From: Pseudomonas saudiphocaensis
Lineage (GTDB): Bacteria; Pseudomonadota; Gammaproteobacteria; Pseudomonadales; Pseudomonadaceae
NCBI RefSeq assembly: GCF_000756775.1
Contig: NZ_CCSF01000001.1
Span: forward strand, 186,001 to 250,000
Length of the DNA stretch: 64,000 nt
Reading direction: 5' to 3'
Below the pieces are notes generated by a model. The model was given only the letters and a program-made list of their open reading frames with translations. It was not told where the DNA came from and searched no databases. Within the stretch, counting starts at the first letter, position 1; each line of letters opens with the position of its first letter. Positions 1-8,740 of this stretch are shown here, one piece after another. A program made the position numbers and the translations under genes.

Positions 1-61
1 GCCACTTGCAGCGAGAAGCACAGCGAAAGTTGCAAGCCGGAAAGAAGTAGATCCGGGCAGC

Positions 62-137
62 GTCCCCTTCGTCTAGTGGCCTAGGACACCGCCCTTTCAC
101 GGCGGTAACAGGGGTTCGAGTCCCCTAGGGGACGCCA
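62..137 (+). tRNA. tRNA-Glu (UUC)
   Basis: A 76-nt cloverleaf with a 7-bp acceptor stem (GTCCCCT/AGGGGAC), anticodon loop CTTTCAC giving anticodon TTC, T-loop GTTCGAG and an encoded CCA end. It is the first of four tRNAs, 17 nt before tRNA-Gly, so the two are probably co-transcribed from a promoter left of the window; none is evident in bases 1-61. Confidence 0.97.
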
Positions 138-154
138 TTTTTGGTAAAAGTTAC

Positions 155-230
<76 letters not shown>

Positions 231-244
231 GTTTGTAAAGATTG

Positions 245-274
245 CGCCGCATCAATCTGCGGCGTTTTCGTTTT
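245..274 (+). terminator. Hairpin between tRNA-Gly and tRNA-Cys
   Basis: A 7-bp stem (CGCCGCA/TGCGGCG) with a 6-nt loop is followed by TTTTCGTTTT. It has the form of an intrinsic terminator, but as it lies inside a tRNA run it may instead be a partial terminator or a processing structure. Confidence 0.6.
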
Positions 275-276
275 GA

Positions 277-350
277 GGCCGGTTGGCAGAGTGGTTATGC
301 AGCGGATTGCAAATCCGTGTACGCCGGTTCGATTCCGACATCGGCCTCCA
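277..350 (+). tRNA. tRNA-Cys (GCA)
   Basis: A 74-nt cloverleaf with acceptor GGCCGGT pairing with ATCGGCC (one G-T pair), anticodon loop ATTGCAAA giving GCA, T-loop GTTCGAT and encoded CCA. It is followed directly by a strong terminator. Confidence 0.96.
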
Positions 351-355
351 TATTA

Positions 356-392
356 AAAGCCCTGCAAGTTAACGCTTGCGGGGCTTTTTTTT
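356..392 (+). terminator. Rho-independent terminator after tRNA-Cys
   Basis: A stem of about 12 bp (AAGCCCTGCAAG with CTTGCGGGGCTT, one G-T pair) around a 6-nt loop, followed by an unbroken T tract. It ends the Glu-Gly-Cys transcript. Confidence 0.85.
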
Positions 393-430
393 GGAGTATG
401 GCTTATTGGCAGCAGGTTCAATCGCTAGCC

Positions 431-459
431 TTGCGCGGGCGCAGGTGGCTGGTTATAGT
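431..459 (+). promoter_or_regulatory. Candidate sigma-70 promoter for tRNA-Leu
   Basis: TTGCGC (431-436) and TATAGT (454-459) are separated by 17 nt, about 60 nt before tRNA-Leu and downstream of the terminator at 356-392. This fits an independent promoter for the Leu tRNA. Confidence 0.5.
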
Positions 460-519
460 CCTGCGCCGCCAATGCGGCATTGTTACCGGCAGGTGGTAGT
501 AGCGCTTGCTTATTCTTCG

Positions 520-606
520 GCCCGGATGGCGAAACTGGTATACGCAAGGGATTTAAAATCCCTCATCCGAAAGGGTATGCGGGTTCGATTCCCGCTCCGG
601 GCACCA
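520..606 (+). tRNA. tRNA-Leu (UAA)
   Basis: An 87-nt class II tRNA with acceptor GCCCGGA/TCCGGGC, anticodon loop TTTAAAA (anticodon TAA), a long variable arm, T-loop GTTCGAT and encoded CCA. The convergent permease gene begins 17 nt past its end. Confidence 0.96.
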
Positions 607-622
607 ACACTTCAGGTTCTTC

Positions 623-1537
623 TCAGGCTCGTCGATAGGTCAGCAGCACAATCCCTGCAACCACGACTGCGCCACCGAGAATCTGTATCGCGGACAGCAT
701 CTGTCCCAGCACCAGCCAACCCATCACCAGGGTAGCCAGCGGCTCGATGTTCATCACCGGCGCATTGCGTGGCATGTCCAGCCGCGGGATGGAGATGAAC
801 AGTGTGATGAAGCCAGTGCCATAGAGCACCATCAGGATCAGTAGAGCGAGCCAGCCGCTGGCTGTGGCCGGTGTGTTCAGTGCGCCGGGTAGGGCATCGC
901 TGGCGCCTGCAATTGCCGCGCTGCAGAACACGACCAGCATGGTCAGCATGCTGCGTACCGAGCCGCGTACCTGGGACAGCTTGTGGTCAGTGACCCAGAG
1001 CGCGCTGGCGAAAGCGCAGGCGGCGCCGAAGGCCAGCGCCACACCGGCAATCCACTGGGTGTCCAAGTTTGCACCGCCTCGCAGCAAGCCTGGAATATCG
1101 AGCACCAACAGCAATCCGATCAGTATCACCCCCATGAGGGCAGCGTTGCGCGCGGTAGGCCTCGGTCCGCCCAGGCCCCAGGTCAGCAGCGCCAGAATGA
1201 TGGGGAAGATATTGGCCACCAGCAGCGCCAGCGCCACGGGAATCCGCGCCACGGCGGAATACAAAAACAGACTTTGGGTGGCGATAAGCAGGCCAAGCAG
1301 AAGCTGCCAGCGTACGCTCGCCGTGGGTAATCGGATCGTCTGGCGTTGCCAGATCACGAGCCCCGTCAGAGCCAGCAGGGTGCCGCCGGAGCGCGTCAGA
1401 ATGGCCAGTAGCACGCCGGCGCCATCATCGAAGGCGACACGGGCGGCGATATGATTGCCGGCGAACGCACAACCCAGGCACAGCAGTATCAATACGGCGA
1501 TGTGGCGGGCAAACGGGGCTGAACTGACGGGCGACAT
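623..1537 (-). CDS. EamA/DMT-family permease
   Basis: A 304-residue inner-membrane protein with about ten hydrophobic helices arranged as two EamA repeats, the usual build and length of drug/metabolite transporters. Substrates of this family are diverse (amino acids, purines, drugs) and cannot be told from sequence here. I place the start at the ATG at 1537, which has a GAGAAG ribosome site 5-6 nt upstream and opens on a hydrophobic helix. An upstream start at 1669 would add 44 polar residues encoded across the hemN terminator and is unlikely. The gene is convergent with tRNA-Leu, downstream of hemN on the same strand and separated from it by a strong hairpin, so it is probably its own transcription unit. 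Confidence 0.85.
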   Translation of the reverse strand: MSPVSSAPFARHIAVLILLCLGCAFAGNHIAARVAFDDGAGVLLAILTRSGGTLLALTGLVIWQRQTIRLPTASVRWQLLLGLLIATQSLFLYSAVARIPVALALLVANIFPIILALLTWGLGGPRPTARNAALMGVILIGLLLVLDIPGLLRGGANLDTQWIAGVALAFGAACAFASALWVTDHKLSQVRGSVRSMLTMLVVFCSAAIAGASDALPGALNTPATASGWLALLILMVLYGTGFITLFISIPRLDMPRNAPVMNIEPLATLVMGWLVLGQMLSAIQILGGAVVVAGIVLLTYRRA

Positions 1538-1556
1538 GAACGCTTCTCGGGGAACG

Positions 1557-1591
1557 AAAACGGGGCAGGATACGAAATCCTGCCCCGTTCG
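1557..1591 (-). terminator. Terminator between hemN and the EamA permease gene
   Basis: A perfect 12-bp inverted repeat (1559-1570 with 1578-1589, AACGGGGCAGGA and its complement) around a 7-nt loop. On the minus strand it ends in TTTTCG, so it should terminate hemN transcripts. It falls between the hemN stop and the EamA start. Confidence 0.8.
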
Positions 1592-1619
1592 TCTTTTGCG
1601 TCTGTGCTTTTCGGCCGGC

Positions 1620-3008
1620 TCAGACGGTGCGCGAGAAGCGTCCCCGCTGTTCGCCACCCAGATACGCATCGAAGGCCATGGCCACGTTGCGCATCATCAG
1701 GTGCCCCTGGGGCAGCAGCACCAGAGCATCGTCGCGGATATCGACCAGACCGTCGGCGACATGCTCGTCCAGCTGGGCCAGCGATTCGGCGAAGTAGTCC
1801 TTGAAGACAATGCCGTGACGCTGCTCGATCTCGGCGAAGTCGATGCGGCCGTGGCACATCAGCGAGATGATCACTTCGCGGCGCAGGCGATCGTCTTCGC
1901 TGAGCTTGTAGCCTCGCTGCACCGGCAACATGCCTTGGTTCAGGCGCGCGTAGTACTGGGACAGTTCCTTCACGTTCTGGCTGTAGCTATTGCCGACCTT
2001 GCCGATGGAGGAGATGCCCAGACCAATCAGGTCGCAATCGGCATGGGTGGAGTAGCCCTGGAAGTTGCGCTGCAGAGTGCCGTTGGCACGCGCCAGGGTT
2101 AGCTCGTCCTCGGGCAGGGAGAAGTGGTCCATCCCGATATAGACGTAGCCTGCATCGGTCAGGCGCCGGATGGTCAGCTCCAGCAGCTCCAGCTTGCGCT
2201 CGGGTGGCGGCATGTCCTCGGGGCGGATCAGCTTCTGTGCGCGCACCAGTTCCGGCAGGTGCGCGTAGCTGTAGGCGGCAATGCGGTCTGGGCGGATGTC
2301 GATGATCTTGTCCAGCGTGGTGTTGAAGCTATCGACGGTCTGCAGCGGCAGGCCATAGATCAGATCGACGCTGATGGACTTGAATCGGGCTGCCCGAGCG
2401 GCCTCGACCAGCTCACGGGTCTGCTCTTCGGTCTGGATGCGGTTGACTGCAATCTGCACCTGCTCATCGAAGTCCTGCACGCCAAAGCTTAGGCGGTTGA
2501 AGCCAAGCTTGCGCAGGCCATGAATCTGCTCCGGCGTGACCGTGCGCGGGTCGACTTCAAGCGAGAATTCGTGGCTGTCGCTGTCGTCCATGTTGAACGC
2601 CTGGTGCAGCGTTGCCATCAGGTCCGCCAACTGCTCGCTGGTGAAATAGGTCGGGGTGCCGCCGCCCAGGTGCAGTTGGGTCAGCTTGCGCGAGCGGTCG
2701 AACAGCGCGGCCTGCATCTGGATTTCACGCTTGAGGTACTCGAGGTATTCGACTGCGCGCTCGGTCTTGTGGGTGATGATCTTGTTGCAGGCGCAGTAGT
2801 AGCAAAGGCTCTTGCAGAACGGGATATGGATGTACACCGACAGCGGCTTGGGTGCCGGAGCCTCATTGGTCTCCTGGGCGGCACTGCGGTAGTCATCGAT
2901 GGCGAAGGCCTGATGGAACTGGGGTGCAGTGGGGTAGGAGGTGTAGCGGGGACCTGGACGGTCATATTTCTCGACCAGGGCGCGGTTGAAGCGCGGCGTA
3001 TGGTCCAT
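1620..3008 (-). CDS. hemN: Oxygen-independent coproporphyrinogen III oxidase
   Basis: A 462-residue radical-SAM enzyme that decarboxylates coproporphyrinogen III to protoporphyrinogen IX in anaerobic haem synthesis, in the cytoplasm. The CxxxCxxC cluster motif with HemN's extra cysteine is at C65, C69, C72 and C74, preceded by a YIHIPFC strand; the glycine-rich GGGTPT SAM motif follows. Length and the N-terminal DRPGPRYTSYPTA block match true HemN rather than HemW, which lacks that block. In Pseudomonas the gene is often under Anr/Dnr control; I looked for a TTGAT-N4-ATCAA site upstream (3009-3190) and found no convincing one. Confidence 0.95.
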   Translation of the reverse strand: MDHTPRFNRALVEKYDRPGPRYTSYPTAPQFHQAFAIDDYRSAAQETNEAPAPKPLSVYIHIPFCKSLCYYCACNKIITHKTERAVEYLEYLKREIQMQAALFDRSRKLTQLHLGGGTPTYFTSEQLADLMATLHQAFNMDDSDSHEFSLEVDPRTVTPEQIHGLRKLGFNRLSFGVQDFDEQVQIAVNRIQTEEQTRELVEAARAARFKSISVDLIYGLPLQTVDSFNTTLDKIIDIRPDRIAAYSYAHLPELVRAQKLIRPEDMPPPERKLELLELTIRRLTDAGYVYIGMDHFSLPEDELTLARANGTLQRNFQGYSTHADCDLIGLGISSIGKVGNSYSQNVKELSQYYARLNQGMLPVQRGYKLSEDDRLRREVIISLMCHGRIDFAEIEQRHGIVFKDYFAESLAQLDEHVADGLVDIRDDALVLLPQGHLMMRNVAMAFDAYLGGEQRGRFSRTV

Positions 3009-3146
3009 GAGTGTTCACCTTGTTCAAGAAAATTCTGGCTGGCCGGAGAAAAGGCCGTGGGCCGATGTTCTGCGACGGATTATCGGCGATTTTAGCTCAT
3101 CGGCTGGCTGTCCCAGATCAAGAATGGTCGGGGCGTCCCGTGCAAC

Positions 3147-3174
3147 GAAAAAAGCCGGGCGCTCGGCCCGGCTT
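3147..3174 (-). terminator. Terminator of the chemoreceptor gene
   Basis: A 9-bp stem AAGCCGGGC/GCCCGGCTT with a 5-nt loop, followed on the minus strand by a T tract. It lies 17 nt after the stop of the chemoreceptor gene and upstream of hemN, separating the two transcription units. Confidence 0.85.
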
Positions 3175-3190
3175 CGTCGGTTGCGCGACC

Positions 3191-4813
3191 TTAGAGTTTG
3201 AACTGGCCGACCAGCCGATTCAGCTCGGCCGCCAGGCGCACCAGCTCCTCGCTGATCTGCGAGGTTTGCTGAGCGTCATTCGAGGTCGTATCGGCGATCA
3301 CGCTGATGGTTGTGACGTTGCGGTTGATCTCTTCGGCTACCGCGCTCTGCTCCTCGGCAGCCGTGGCGATCTGAGTGTTCATGTCATTGATGGTGCCGAC
3401 TTCACCGGCGATCACGTTCAGGCTCTGGGCTACCTTGGCGACGCTGTCCGAACCGGCGTGCGCCTTGACCTGAGCACCTTCCATGGCCTTGACCGCATTG
3501 CGCACGCCGTTCTGCAACTGCTCGATAGTGGCCTGGATTTCCTCCGTGGACTTCTGTGTGCGTGAAGCGAGGGTGCGCACTTCGTCGGCTACCACGGCGA
3601 AGCCGCGACCCTGCTCACCGGCCCGTGCGGCCTCGATAGCGGCGTTGAGGGCCAGCAGGTTGGTCTGTTCGGCGATGCCGTTGATCACGCCCAGCACCAT
3701 GCCGATGCTGACGCTGTCTGCTTCCACCTGCTTGATCACCTGGGCAGCATTCTCGATGTCACGGATCAGTATCTCGATGCCATCCAGCGCTTCGGTAGCG
3801 ACCCGAACACCCAGTCTGGACTCCTCGTCCGCACCGCTTGAGGCCGAAGCGGTCTGGGTGGCGTGGCGTGCTACTTCTTGCACGGTGGCGCTCATCTCGT
3901 TCATGGCTGAAGCCACCATGTCGGTTTCCAGGCGCTGCTCCATAACCGCCGAATGGGTCTTTTCGGCCACGTTGGAGACGCGCTCCGATACTTCACCCAA
4001 GGTGCGCGTAGCGCCGGCAACCGCTTCCAGGCTGTGACGGAACTTGCCGATCATGCGGTTGAAAGCGTGACCCATGGCACCGATTTCATCCTGAGCATGG
4101 ATTGTCACGGTGCGGCTTAGGTCTTCGTTCTCGGTCATGGCCTCCATGGTGTGGCGCATGTCGTTGATACGGCTGATGATCACGCGGCGGACGATAAAGC
4201 CCGTAACCAGCAAACCGGCCAGCAGCAGCAATAGCTGGATGCCGGCGGAAATCATGATGTTGCGGTCTACCTCGTTATCCAGTGCCGACAGGTCGTAGCT
4301 GATGCGCACTGCGCCCATTACCGAATCTTCCGGTACCTGGTGGCAGGTCAGGCAGTTGGTGCCGCGATAGTCCTTGTGGCCGACGATCGGGTTGACCACT
4401 GTGAGGACGCGGCCATTCTTTCCTTCGCTTACCTCGATGATGGACTCACCCGTCAGTGCCCGCTGGTCCAGCGCATCGGCCGGAGCCTGGTGGGCGTAGC
4501 CGGGGCCGAAGACCGAGGTGACCAACTCGCCGCGAATGATGCGAGCATCGATTACGCCTGGGCGGGCGAGGATCTTGTTTCGCAGGACGTCGCGCTGGGC
4601 CATGGTGCCGGTCAGCATCATGGTGTTGATGCTGTCGAAATAGGAGTCGGCAGCATCCTTGGTCTGTTGCTCGACCACCTGCAGCACCAGTCGTTTCTCG
4701 GTGATGGCTGCGTGAAGCAAGGATGCGGATAGCACCAGTGCGAATACCACCAGCAAAGCCAGGTTGATCTTCGCCTGGACAGATATTTGTCGAGTAGCGG
4801 GAGAGCTGTTCAT
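3191..4813 (-). CDS. Methyl-accepting chemotaxis protein with a periplasmic CxxCH haem motif
   Basis: A 540-residue transducer. TM1 is at about 14-36, a periplasmic sensor at 37-187, TM2 at 188-210, HAMP at about 211-265, then a signalling domain whose tip carries the conserved [19 protein letters not shown] block. The sensor contains C154-L-T-C157-H158, a classic c-type haem attachment site, just before TM2. This suggests redox, oxygen or NO sensing through covalently bound haem, but the ligand is inferred. There is no C-terminal CheR-tethering pentapeptide (it ends GQFKL). The start at 4813 is preceded by AAGGAA. No che genes are adjacent; a possible sigma-28 promoter lies at 4929-4955. Confidence 0.9.
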   Translation of the reverse strand: MNSSPATRQISVQAKINLALLVVFALVLSASLLHAAITEKRLVLQVVEQQTKDAADSYFDSINTMMLTGTMAQRDVLRNKILARPGVIDARIIRGELVTSVFGPGYAHQAPADALDQRALTGESIIEVSEGKNGRVLTVVNPIVGHKDYRGTNCLTCHQVPEDSVMGAVRISYDLSALDNEVDRNIMISAGIQLLLLLAGLLVTGFIVRRVIISRINDMRHTMEAMTENEDLSRTVTIHAQDEIGAMGHAFNRMIGKFRHSLEAVAGATRTLGEVSERVSNVAEKTHSAVMEQRLETDMVASAMNEMSATVQEVARHATQTASASSGADEESRLGVRVATEALDGIEILIRDIENAAQVIKQVEADSVSIGMVLGVINGIAEQTNLLALNAAIEAARAGEQGRGFAVVADEVRTLASRTQKSTEEIQATIEQLQNGVRNAVKAMEGAQVKAHAGSDSVAKVAQSLNVIAGEVGTINDMNTQIATAAEEQSAVAEEINRNVTTISVIADTTSNDAQQTSQISEELVRLAAELNRLVGQFKL

Positions 4814-4928
4814 CGTATTCCTTGGGGTCTGCTACTGGTATGGCCAAGACGCTGTTTTTACCGGCTCGCTGAGTGGGACGTTTCATCCAGCGATTCACCT
4901 GCCGAGGGGTGCCTCGACAGGCAATCCT

Positions 4929-4955
4929 CTATCGGCTTGGTAGCGGTTTTCTTGA
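4929..4955 (-). promoter_or_regulatory. Candidate sigma-28 (FliA) promoter for the chemoreceptor
   Basis: Reading the minus strand, TCAAGAAA and GCCGATAG are spaced by exactly 11 nt (FliA consensus TAAAGTTT-N11-GCCGATAA). The -10 half matches at 7 of 8 positions, the -35 half is weak. Many Pseudomonas chemoreceptors are FliA-dependent. Confidence 0.4.
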
Positions 4956-5078
4956 TGAGTTTTTAAGCTCGGCCAATGTGATGGCTAAAGGCTATTTCTA
5001 TCAATGGCCGCATAGTATGAGCAGGCTGTCTCGCGGGGCGGTTTACGTCGATCTTTGGAAAAACTATTTGCCGTTTCA

Positions 5079-5092
5079 ATGACATAGATCAT
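5079..5092. promoter_or_regulatory. Anr/Fnr-like dyad
   Basis: ATGACATAGATCAT resembles TTGAT-N4-ATCAA but differs at both outermost bases and at one inner base. It lies 266 bp before the haem chemoreceptor and 320 bp before galU. Treat as a weak candidate. Confidence 0.25.
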
Positions 5093-5411
5093 CTGTTTGG
5101 CATTTAGCGCCGGATTTCGACCGTTGCTGCTCGTGCCGGCTTTTGGGCCTCGGAAGATTTGGGAAATCGGCCGAAAGAGGGCTTGGCATTCATGCTGTCA
5201 CCAGTCAGGCTATGTGCCATTACGCAGACCGAGGAGAGCTGGTCACATCATTTCAGCGCTCCGCATTTTTAGACGCAGTGACCGAAGCGCGAACCCCGTC
5301 CGAATTCCATGGTCGTAGCCTCTGCGTCGGGCTGCCGACGAGGCGGGCAGGGCAACGGCTAACGATGTCAGGGCTGCGCAGTAACCGGAACCTATTTCTT
5401 CAAGGACTCAC

Positions 5412-6251
5412 ATGATCAAGAAATGCCTTTTTCCTGCGGCCGGCTACGGCACAAGATTCCTTCCTGCGACCAAGGCGATGCCCAAGGAAATGTTGCCGGT
5501 AGTGAACAAGCCCTTGATTCAATACGGGGTTGAAGAGGCATTGGAAGCGGGGCTGAACGAGATCGCCGTGGTCACCGGCCGTGGCAAGCGCTCGCTGGAA
5601 GACCACTTCGATATCAGCTATGAGCTGGAACACCAGATTCGCAACACCGACAAGGAAAAGTACCTGGTCGGCATTCGCCGCCTTATCGACGAGTGCAGCT
5701 TCTCCTACACCCGCCAGGTGGAAATGAAAGGCCTTGGCCACGCGATCCTCAGCGGTCGCCCGCTGATCGGTGATGAGCCCTTTGCCGTGGTGCTGGCGGA
5801 TGACCTGTGCATCAATCTCGACGGTGATCCGGTGCTGGCGCAGATGGTCAAGCTGTACAACCAGTTCCGCTGTTCCATCGTCGCCATCCAGGAAGTGCCG
5901 CCGGAAGAGACCAGCAAGTACGGGGTGATCGCCGGCGAGATGATCCGCGACGACATTTTCCGCGTCAGTCACATGGTCGAGAAGCCCAAGCCGGAGGAGG
6001 CGCCGTCCAATCTGGCCATCATCGGCCGCTACATTCTGACCCCGGACATTTTCGAGCTGATCGAGCAGACCGAGCCGGGCAAGGGCGGTGAAATCCAGAT
6101 CACCGATGCGCTGATGCGCCAGGCGAAGGATGGCTGTGTGCTGGCGTACAAGTTCAAAGGGCAGCGCTTCGACTGCGGCAGCGCCGAGGGCTATATCGCG
6201 GCGACCAACTTCTGCTACGAAAACTTCTACCTCACCGGCAAGGCATTCTGA
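5412..6251 (+). CDS. galU: UTP--glucose-1-phosphate uridylyltransferase
   Basis: A 279-residue enzyme making UDP-glucose from UTP and glucose-1-phosphate, feeding LPS core, exopolysaccharide and trehalose pathways in the cytoplasm. The nucleotidyltransferase signature AAGYGTRFLPATK begins at about residue 9, followed by the PKEMLPVVNKP substrate loop. Length is typical of Pseudomonas GalU. The ATG at 5412 has AAGGA 6 nt upstream. The gene stands alone, ending in a hairpin shared with the convergent VOC gene. Confidence 0.96.
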   Translation: MIKKCLFPAAGYGTRFLPATKAMPKEMLPVVNKPLIQYGVEEALEAGLNEIAVVTGRGKRSLEDHFDISYELEHQIRNTDKEKYLVGIRRLIDECSFSYTRQVEMKGLGHAILSGRPLIGDEPFAVVLADDLCINLDGDPVLAQMVKLYNQFRCSIVAIQEVPPEETSKYGVIAGEMIRDDIFRVSHMVEKPKPEEAPSNLAIIGRYILTPDIFELIEQTEPGKGGEIQITDALMRQAKDGCVLAYKFKGQRFDCGSAEGYIAATNFCYENFYLTGKAF

Positions 6252-6258
6252 GTAAGCA

Positions 6259-6281
6259 CGGGCCGCCAGCACGGCGGCCCG
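6259..6281. terminator. Hairpin between convergent galU and VOC gene
   Basis: A 9-bp perfect stem CGGGCCGCC/GGCGGCCCG with a 5-nt loop but no T tract on either strand. It probably stabilises or helps end both convergent transcripts. Confidence 0.5.
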
Positions 6282-6284
6282 CTC

Positions 6285-6707
6285 TCAGGGAGCCGGCAGC
6301 TCCTCGGCGCCGGGGCCTAGCGGCTGGCCGTAGCTGAATTCCACATAATTTCCCGCCGGGTCTCGCAACCCGCAGTAATAGCCGACCGGATAGGGCTCGT
6401 CACGCGGTTCCCAGATCAGGCAGCCGGCTTCACGAGCGCGATCCGCTATGGCATCCACTTCGTCACGGCTGGAAAGGGCGAAGCCGAAATGGCTGTAGTC
6501 GTTGGCGGCCAATCCGCGGTCCATTCCGCCCGGCATGATGACGAATATGAAGGTCTGCTCCTTGCCCGGCTCGGCCATCCAGACAATGCGTGAACCTTTG
6601 CCTGCACGTTCGTGAAATACCCGCATGCCACAGAATTCCGAGTAGAACTCGATGCAGGCGTCCAGGTCGGGTACGTGCAGGGCGAGATGGGTCAGAGTAG
6701 GGCGCAT
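6285..6707 (-). CDS. VOC (glyoxalase/dioxygenase) superfamily protein
   Basis: A 140-residue cytoplasmic protein of the vicinal oxygen chelate fold. It opens with LTHLALHVPDLDACIEFY and contains the paired metal-ligand strands typical of glyoxalase-like proteins, ending with a GNYVEFSYG strand carrying the final glutamate ligand. The sequence resembles lactoylglutathione-lyase-like proteins, but substrate cannot be assigned. The ATG at 6707 is chosen because GGGAG lies 6 nt before it; an in-frame start at 6734 has no such site. It diverges from glutathione reductase 71 bp away, consistent with, but not proving, a glutathione link. Confidence 0.85.
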   Translation of the reverse strand: MRPTLTHLALHVPDLDACIEFYSEFCGMRVFHERAGKGSRIVWMAEPGKEQTFIFVIMPGGMDRGLAANDYSHFGFALSSRDEVDAIADRAREAGCLIWEPRDEPYPVGYYCGLRDPAGNYVEFSYGQPLGPGAEELPAP

Positions 6708-6778
6708 ATACACTCCCGGTGATGAGCAGGCCATAGGCCTCGGTTATGCTGTTGGTACTTCACAGGAGACAATTGCTA

Positions 6779-8137
6779 ATGGCTTACGACTTCGATCTTT
6801 TCGTTATCGGCGCCGGCTCGGGTGGCGTACGTGCTGCTCGTTTCGCCGCCAGTTACGGTGCCAGGGTGGCTGTAGCCGAGAGCCGCTATCTGGGCGGCAC
6901 CTGCGTCAACGTCGGTTGCGTACCAAAGAAGTTGCTGGTCTATGGCGCTCATTATGCTGAAGACATCGAGCAGGCGCAGGGATACGGCTGGACCATCGAT
7001 GGCGCCACCTTTGACTGGAACACCCTGATCGCCAACAAGGATCGGGAAATCCAGCGACTCAACGGCATCTACAAGAATCTTCTTGTCGACAGCGGCGTGA
7101 CCCTGTTGCAGGCCCACGCACGGCTGGTCGACGCCCATACCGTCGAGGTCGAGGGGCAGCGCTACAGCGCCGAGCATATTCTGATCGCGACCGGCGGCTG
7201 GCCTCACGTGCCGGAGTTTCCCGGTAGTGAACATGTAACTACCTCCAACGAGGCCTTCTACCTTGAGGCCCTGCCGCGTCGGGTGCTGGTGGTGGGCGGT
7301 GGCTATATCGCCGTGGAGTTTGCCTCCATCTTCCACGGCTGCGGTGCCGATACCAAACTGCTTTATCGCGGCGAGCTGTTCATGCGTGGCTTCGACGGCT
7401 CGCTGCGTGATCACCTCAAGGACGAAATGATCAAGAAGGGCGTCGACCTGCAATTCAATGCTGATATTGCGCGCATCGACAAACAACCTGACGGCAGCCT
7501 GTTAGCGACCCTGAAAGACGGCCGCACCCTTGAGGCCGACTGCGTGTTCTACGCCACGGGGCGCCGCCCCATGCTGGACAACCTTGGCCTCGATCAGGTC
7601 GATATCGCCCTGGATGAACGCGGCTTTATCAAGGTGAACAACAACTACTGCACCTCGGTGCCTTCGATTCTTGCCATTGGCGACGTGATCGGGCGCGTTC
7701 AGCTTACGCCTGTGGCACTGGCCGAGGGCACGGCCGTGGCGCGACAGTTGTTCAAGCCGGAGGACTATCGGCCGGTGGACTACAACACCATCGCCACGGC
7801 GGTGTTCAGCCTTCCGAACCTGGCCACCGTTGGCCTGACCGAAGAGCAGGCCCGGGAGCAGGGTTACCGGATCGTACTGTTCGAAAGCCGTTTCCGGCCC
7901 ATGAAGCTGACCATGACCGACAGCCTGGAGCGCTGCCTGATGAAGCTGGTGGTCGATGCCGACACGGACAAGGTGCTGGGCTGCCACATGGCGGGTCCTG
8001 AAGCGGGCGAGATCATTCAGGGGCTGGCGGTGGCTCTTAAGGCGGGTGCCACCAAGCGGGTGTTTGACGAGACCATCGGTATTCACCCGACGGCGGCCGA
8101 AGAGTTCGTCACCATGCGCACACCGACCGGCAGCTGA
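6779..8137 (+). CDS. gor: Glutathione-disulfide reductase
   Basis: A 452-residue flavoprotein that reduces GSSG with NADPH in the cytoplasm. It has the FAD-binding GAGSGG at 11-16, the redox-active disulfide C42-x4-C47 in [13 protein letters not shown], the NADPH-binding [10 protein letters not shown] segment followed by an arginine in the KLLYRGE stretch, and the C-terminal HPTAAEE motif that places the catalytic His/Glu of the partner subunit. The ATG at 6779 follows CAGGAGA; the in-frame codon at 6746 has no ribosome site. The neighbours (VOC protein, copper chaperone) suit a stress-defence patch. Confidence 0.95.
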   Translation: MAYDFDLFVIGAGSGGVRAARFAASYGARVAVAESRYLGGTCVNVGCVPKKLLVYGAHYAEDIEQAQGYGWTIDGATFDWNTLIANKDREIQRLNGIYKNLLVDSGVTLLQAHARLVDAHTVEVEGQRYSAEHILIATGGWPHVPEFPGSEHVTTSNEAFYLEALPRRVLVVGGGYIAVEFASIFHGCGADTKLLYRGELFMRGFDGSLRDHLKDEMIKKGVDLQFNADIARIDKQPDGSLLATLKDGRTLEADCVFYATGRRPMLDNLGLDQVDIALDERGFIKVNNNYCTSVPSILAIGDVIGRVQLTPVALAEGTAVARQLFKPEDYRPVDYNTIATAVFSLPNLATVGLTEEQAREQGYRIVLFESRFRPMKLTMTDSLERCLMKLVVDADTDKVLGCHMAGPEAGEIIQGLAVALKAGATKRVFDETIGIHPTAAEEFVTMRTPTGS

Positions 8138-8139
8138 CG

Positions 8140-8162
8140 GCCGGAGCCAGCTCGGCTCCGGC
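8140..8162. terminator. Hairpin after gor
   Basis: A 9-bp stem GCCGGAGCC/GGCTCCGGC with a 5-nt loop directly after the gor stop and 18 bp before the convergent PCu(A)C gene. No T tract, so it may act in both directions as a weak terminator. Confidence 0.45.
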
Positions 8163-8180
8163 AGGCTCAGTGGCTAGTGA

Positions 8181-8675
8181 TCAGTGATGATGATGCGCGT
8201 CGCCAGCGGCTTGCGGCGCGTCTTCCTGAATGACGACATCGACGACGACTTCACCGGCGTGTTCGAAGATCAGCGTCAAGGGAAAGGTATCGCCAGCAGC
8301 AAGCGGTTCTTTCAGCTCGAACATCATGACGTGATTGCCGCCGGGCTTGAATTCCGCTTGCCCGCCCGCTGGGATTTCAACCGATTCGATCTGCTCCATG
8401 CGCATCATGTCGCCCTCATGCACATGGGTGTGCAATTCGGTCTTGCCGGCACGGGGTGTCTGCGCGCCGATCAGGCGGTCCTGCTGCTTCCCCGAATTGT
8501 TCAGGGTGAAATACGCCGCCCCGGTAGGCACGCTCGGTGGCATCGCACGGGACCAGGCGCCACTGACAGTAAGCGACTCGGCTGCCTGCTGATGATCAGC
8601 GTGGCCGTGCTCATGGGACAGGGCGCTCAGGGCGGTTGTGCTCAGTACAAAAGCTGTTAGCAGACGAAGCAACAT
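8181..8675 (-). CDS. PCu(A)C-type periplasmic copper chaperone
   Basis: A 164-residue exported protein with an N-terminal signal peptide of about 20 residues, then a His-rich segment (HEHGHADHQ) and the full copper(I) motif H-x10-M-x21-H-x-M at H82, M93, H115 and M117. This family delivers copper to the CuA or CuB site of cytochrome oxidases. The C-terminus ends in four histidines after a DAH, giving two extra potential metal sites. The ATG at 8675 has GGAG 8 nt upstream and leads straight into the signal peptide. Unusually, no Sco, DUF461 partner or copper receptor lies beside it. Confidence 0.92.
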   Translation of the reverse strand: MLLRLLTAFVLSTTALSALSHEHGHADHQQAAESLTVSGAWSRAMPPSVPTGAAYFTLNNSGKQQDRLIGAQTPRAGKTELHTHVHEGDMMRMEQIESVEIPAGGQAEFKPGGNHVMMFELKEPLAAGDTFPLTLIFEHAGEVVVDVVIQEDAPQAAGDAHHHH

Positions 8676-8740
8676 GGGGCGTCTCCAGGTGATGTCAGGA
8701 TGGCCGCACATTAGCACGCAGGTGGTTTTTCAACGACCCG

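Larger units (their letters stand above)
4814..5411. other. 598-bp intergenic region between divergent chemoreceptor and galU
   Basis: No credible gene: the open frames here are short, lack ribosome sites and use codons unlike the neighbours. Local GC is lower than in the flanking genes, as expected for a divergent regulatory region. It holds the candidate sigma-28 promoter (4929-4955) and an Anr-like dyad (5079-5092). A GAAGGA-like ribosome site sits just before galU. Confidence 0.6.

Noticed and set aside
1-61. A gene fragment at the left edge
   Set aside because: Too short and no recognisable frame; probably spacer before tRNA-Glu.
3009-3190. An Anr box before hemN
   Set aside because: ATCAAG/GATCA fragments only; no 14-bp dyad with correct spacing.
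5143-5415. A 90-codon frame overlapping the galU start
   Set aside because: No ribosome site, no family match, composition unlike nearby genes; a regulatory region is more likely.
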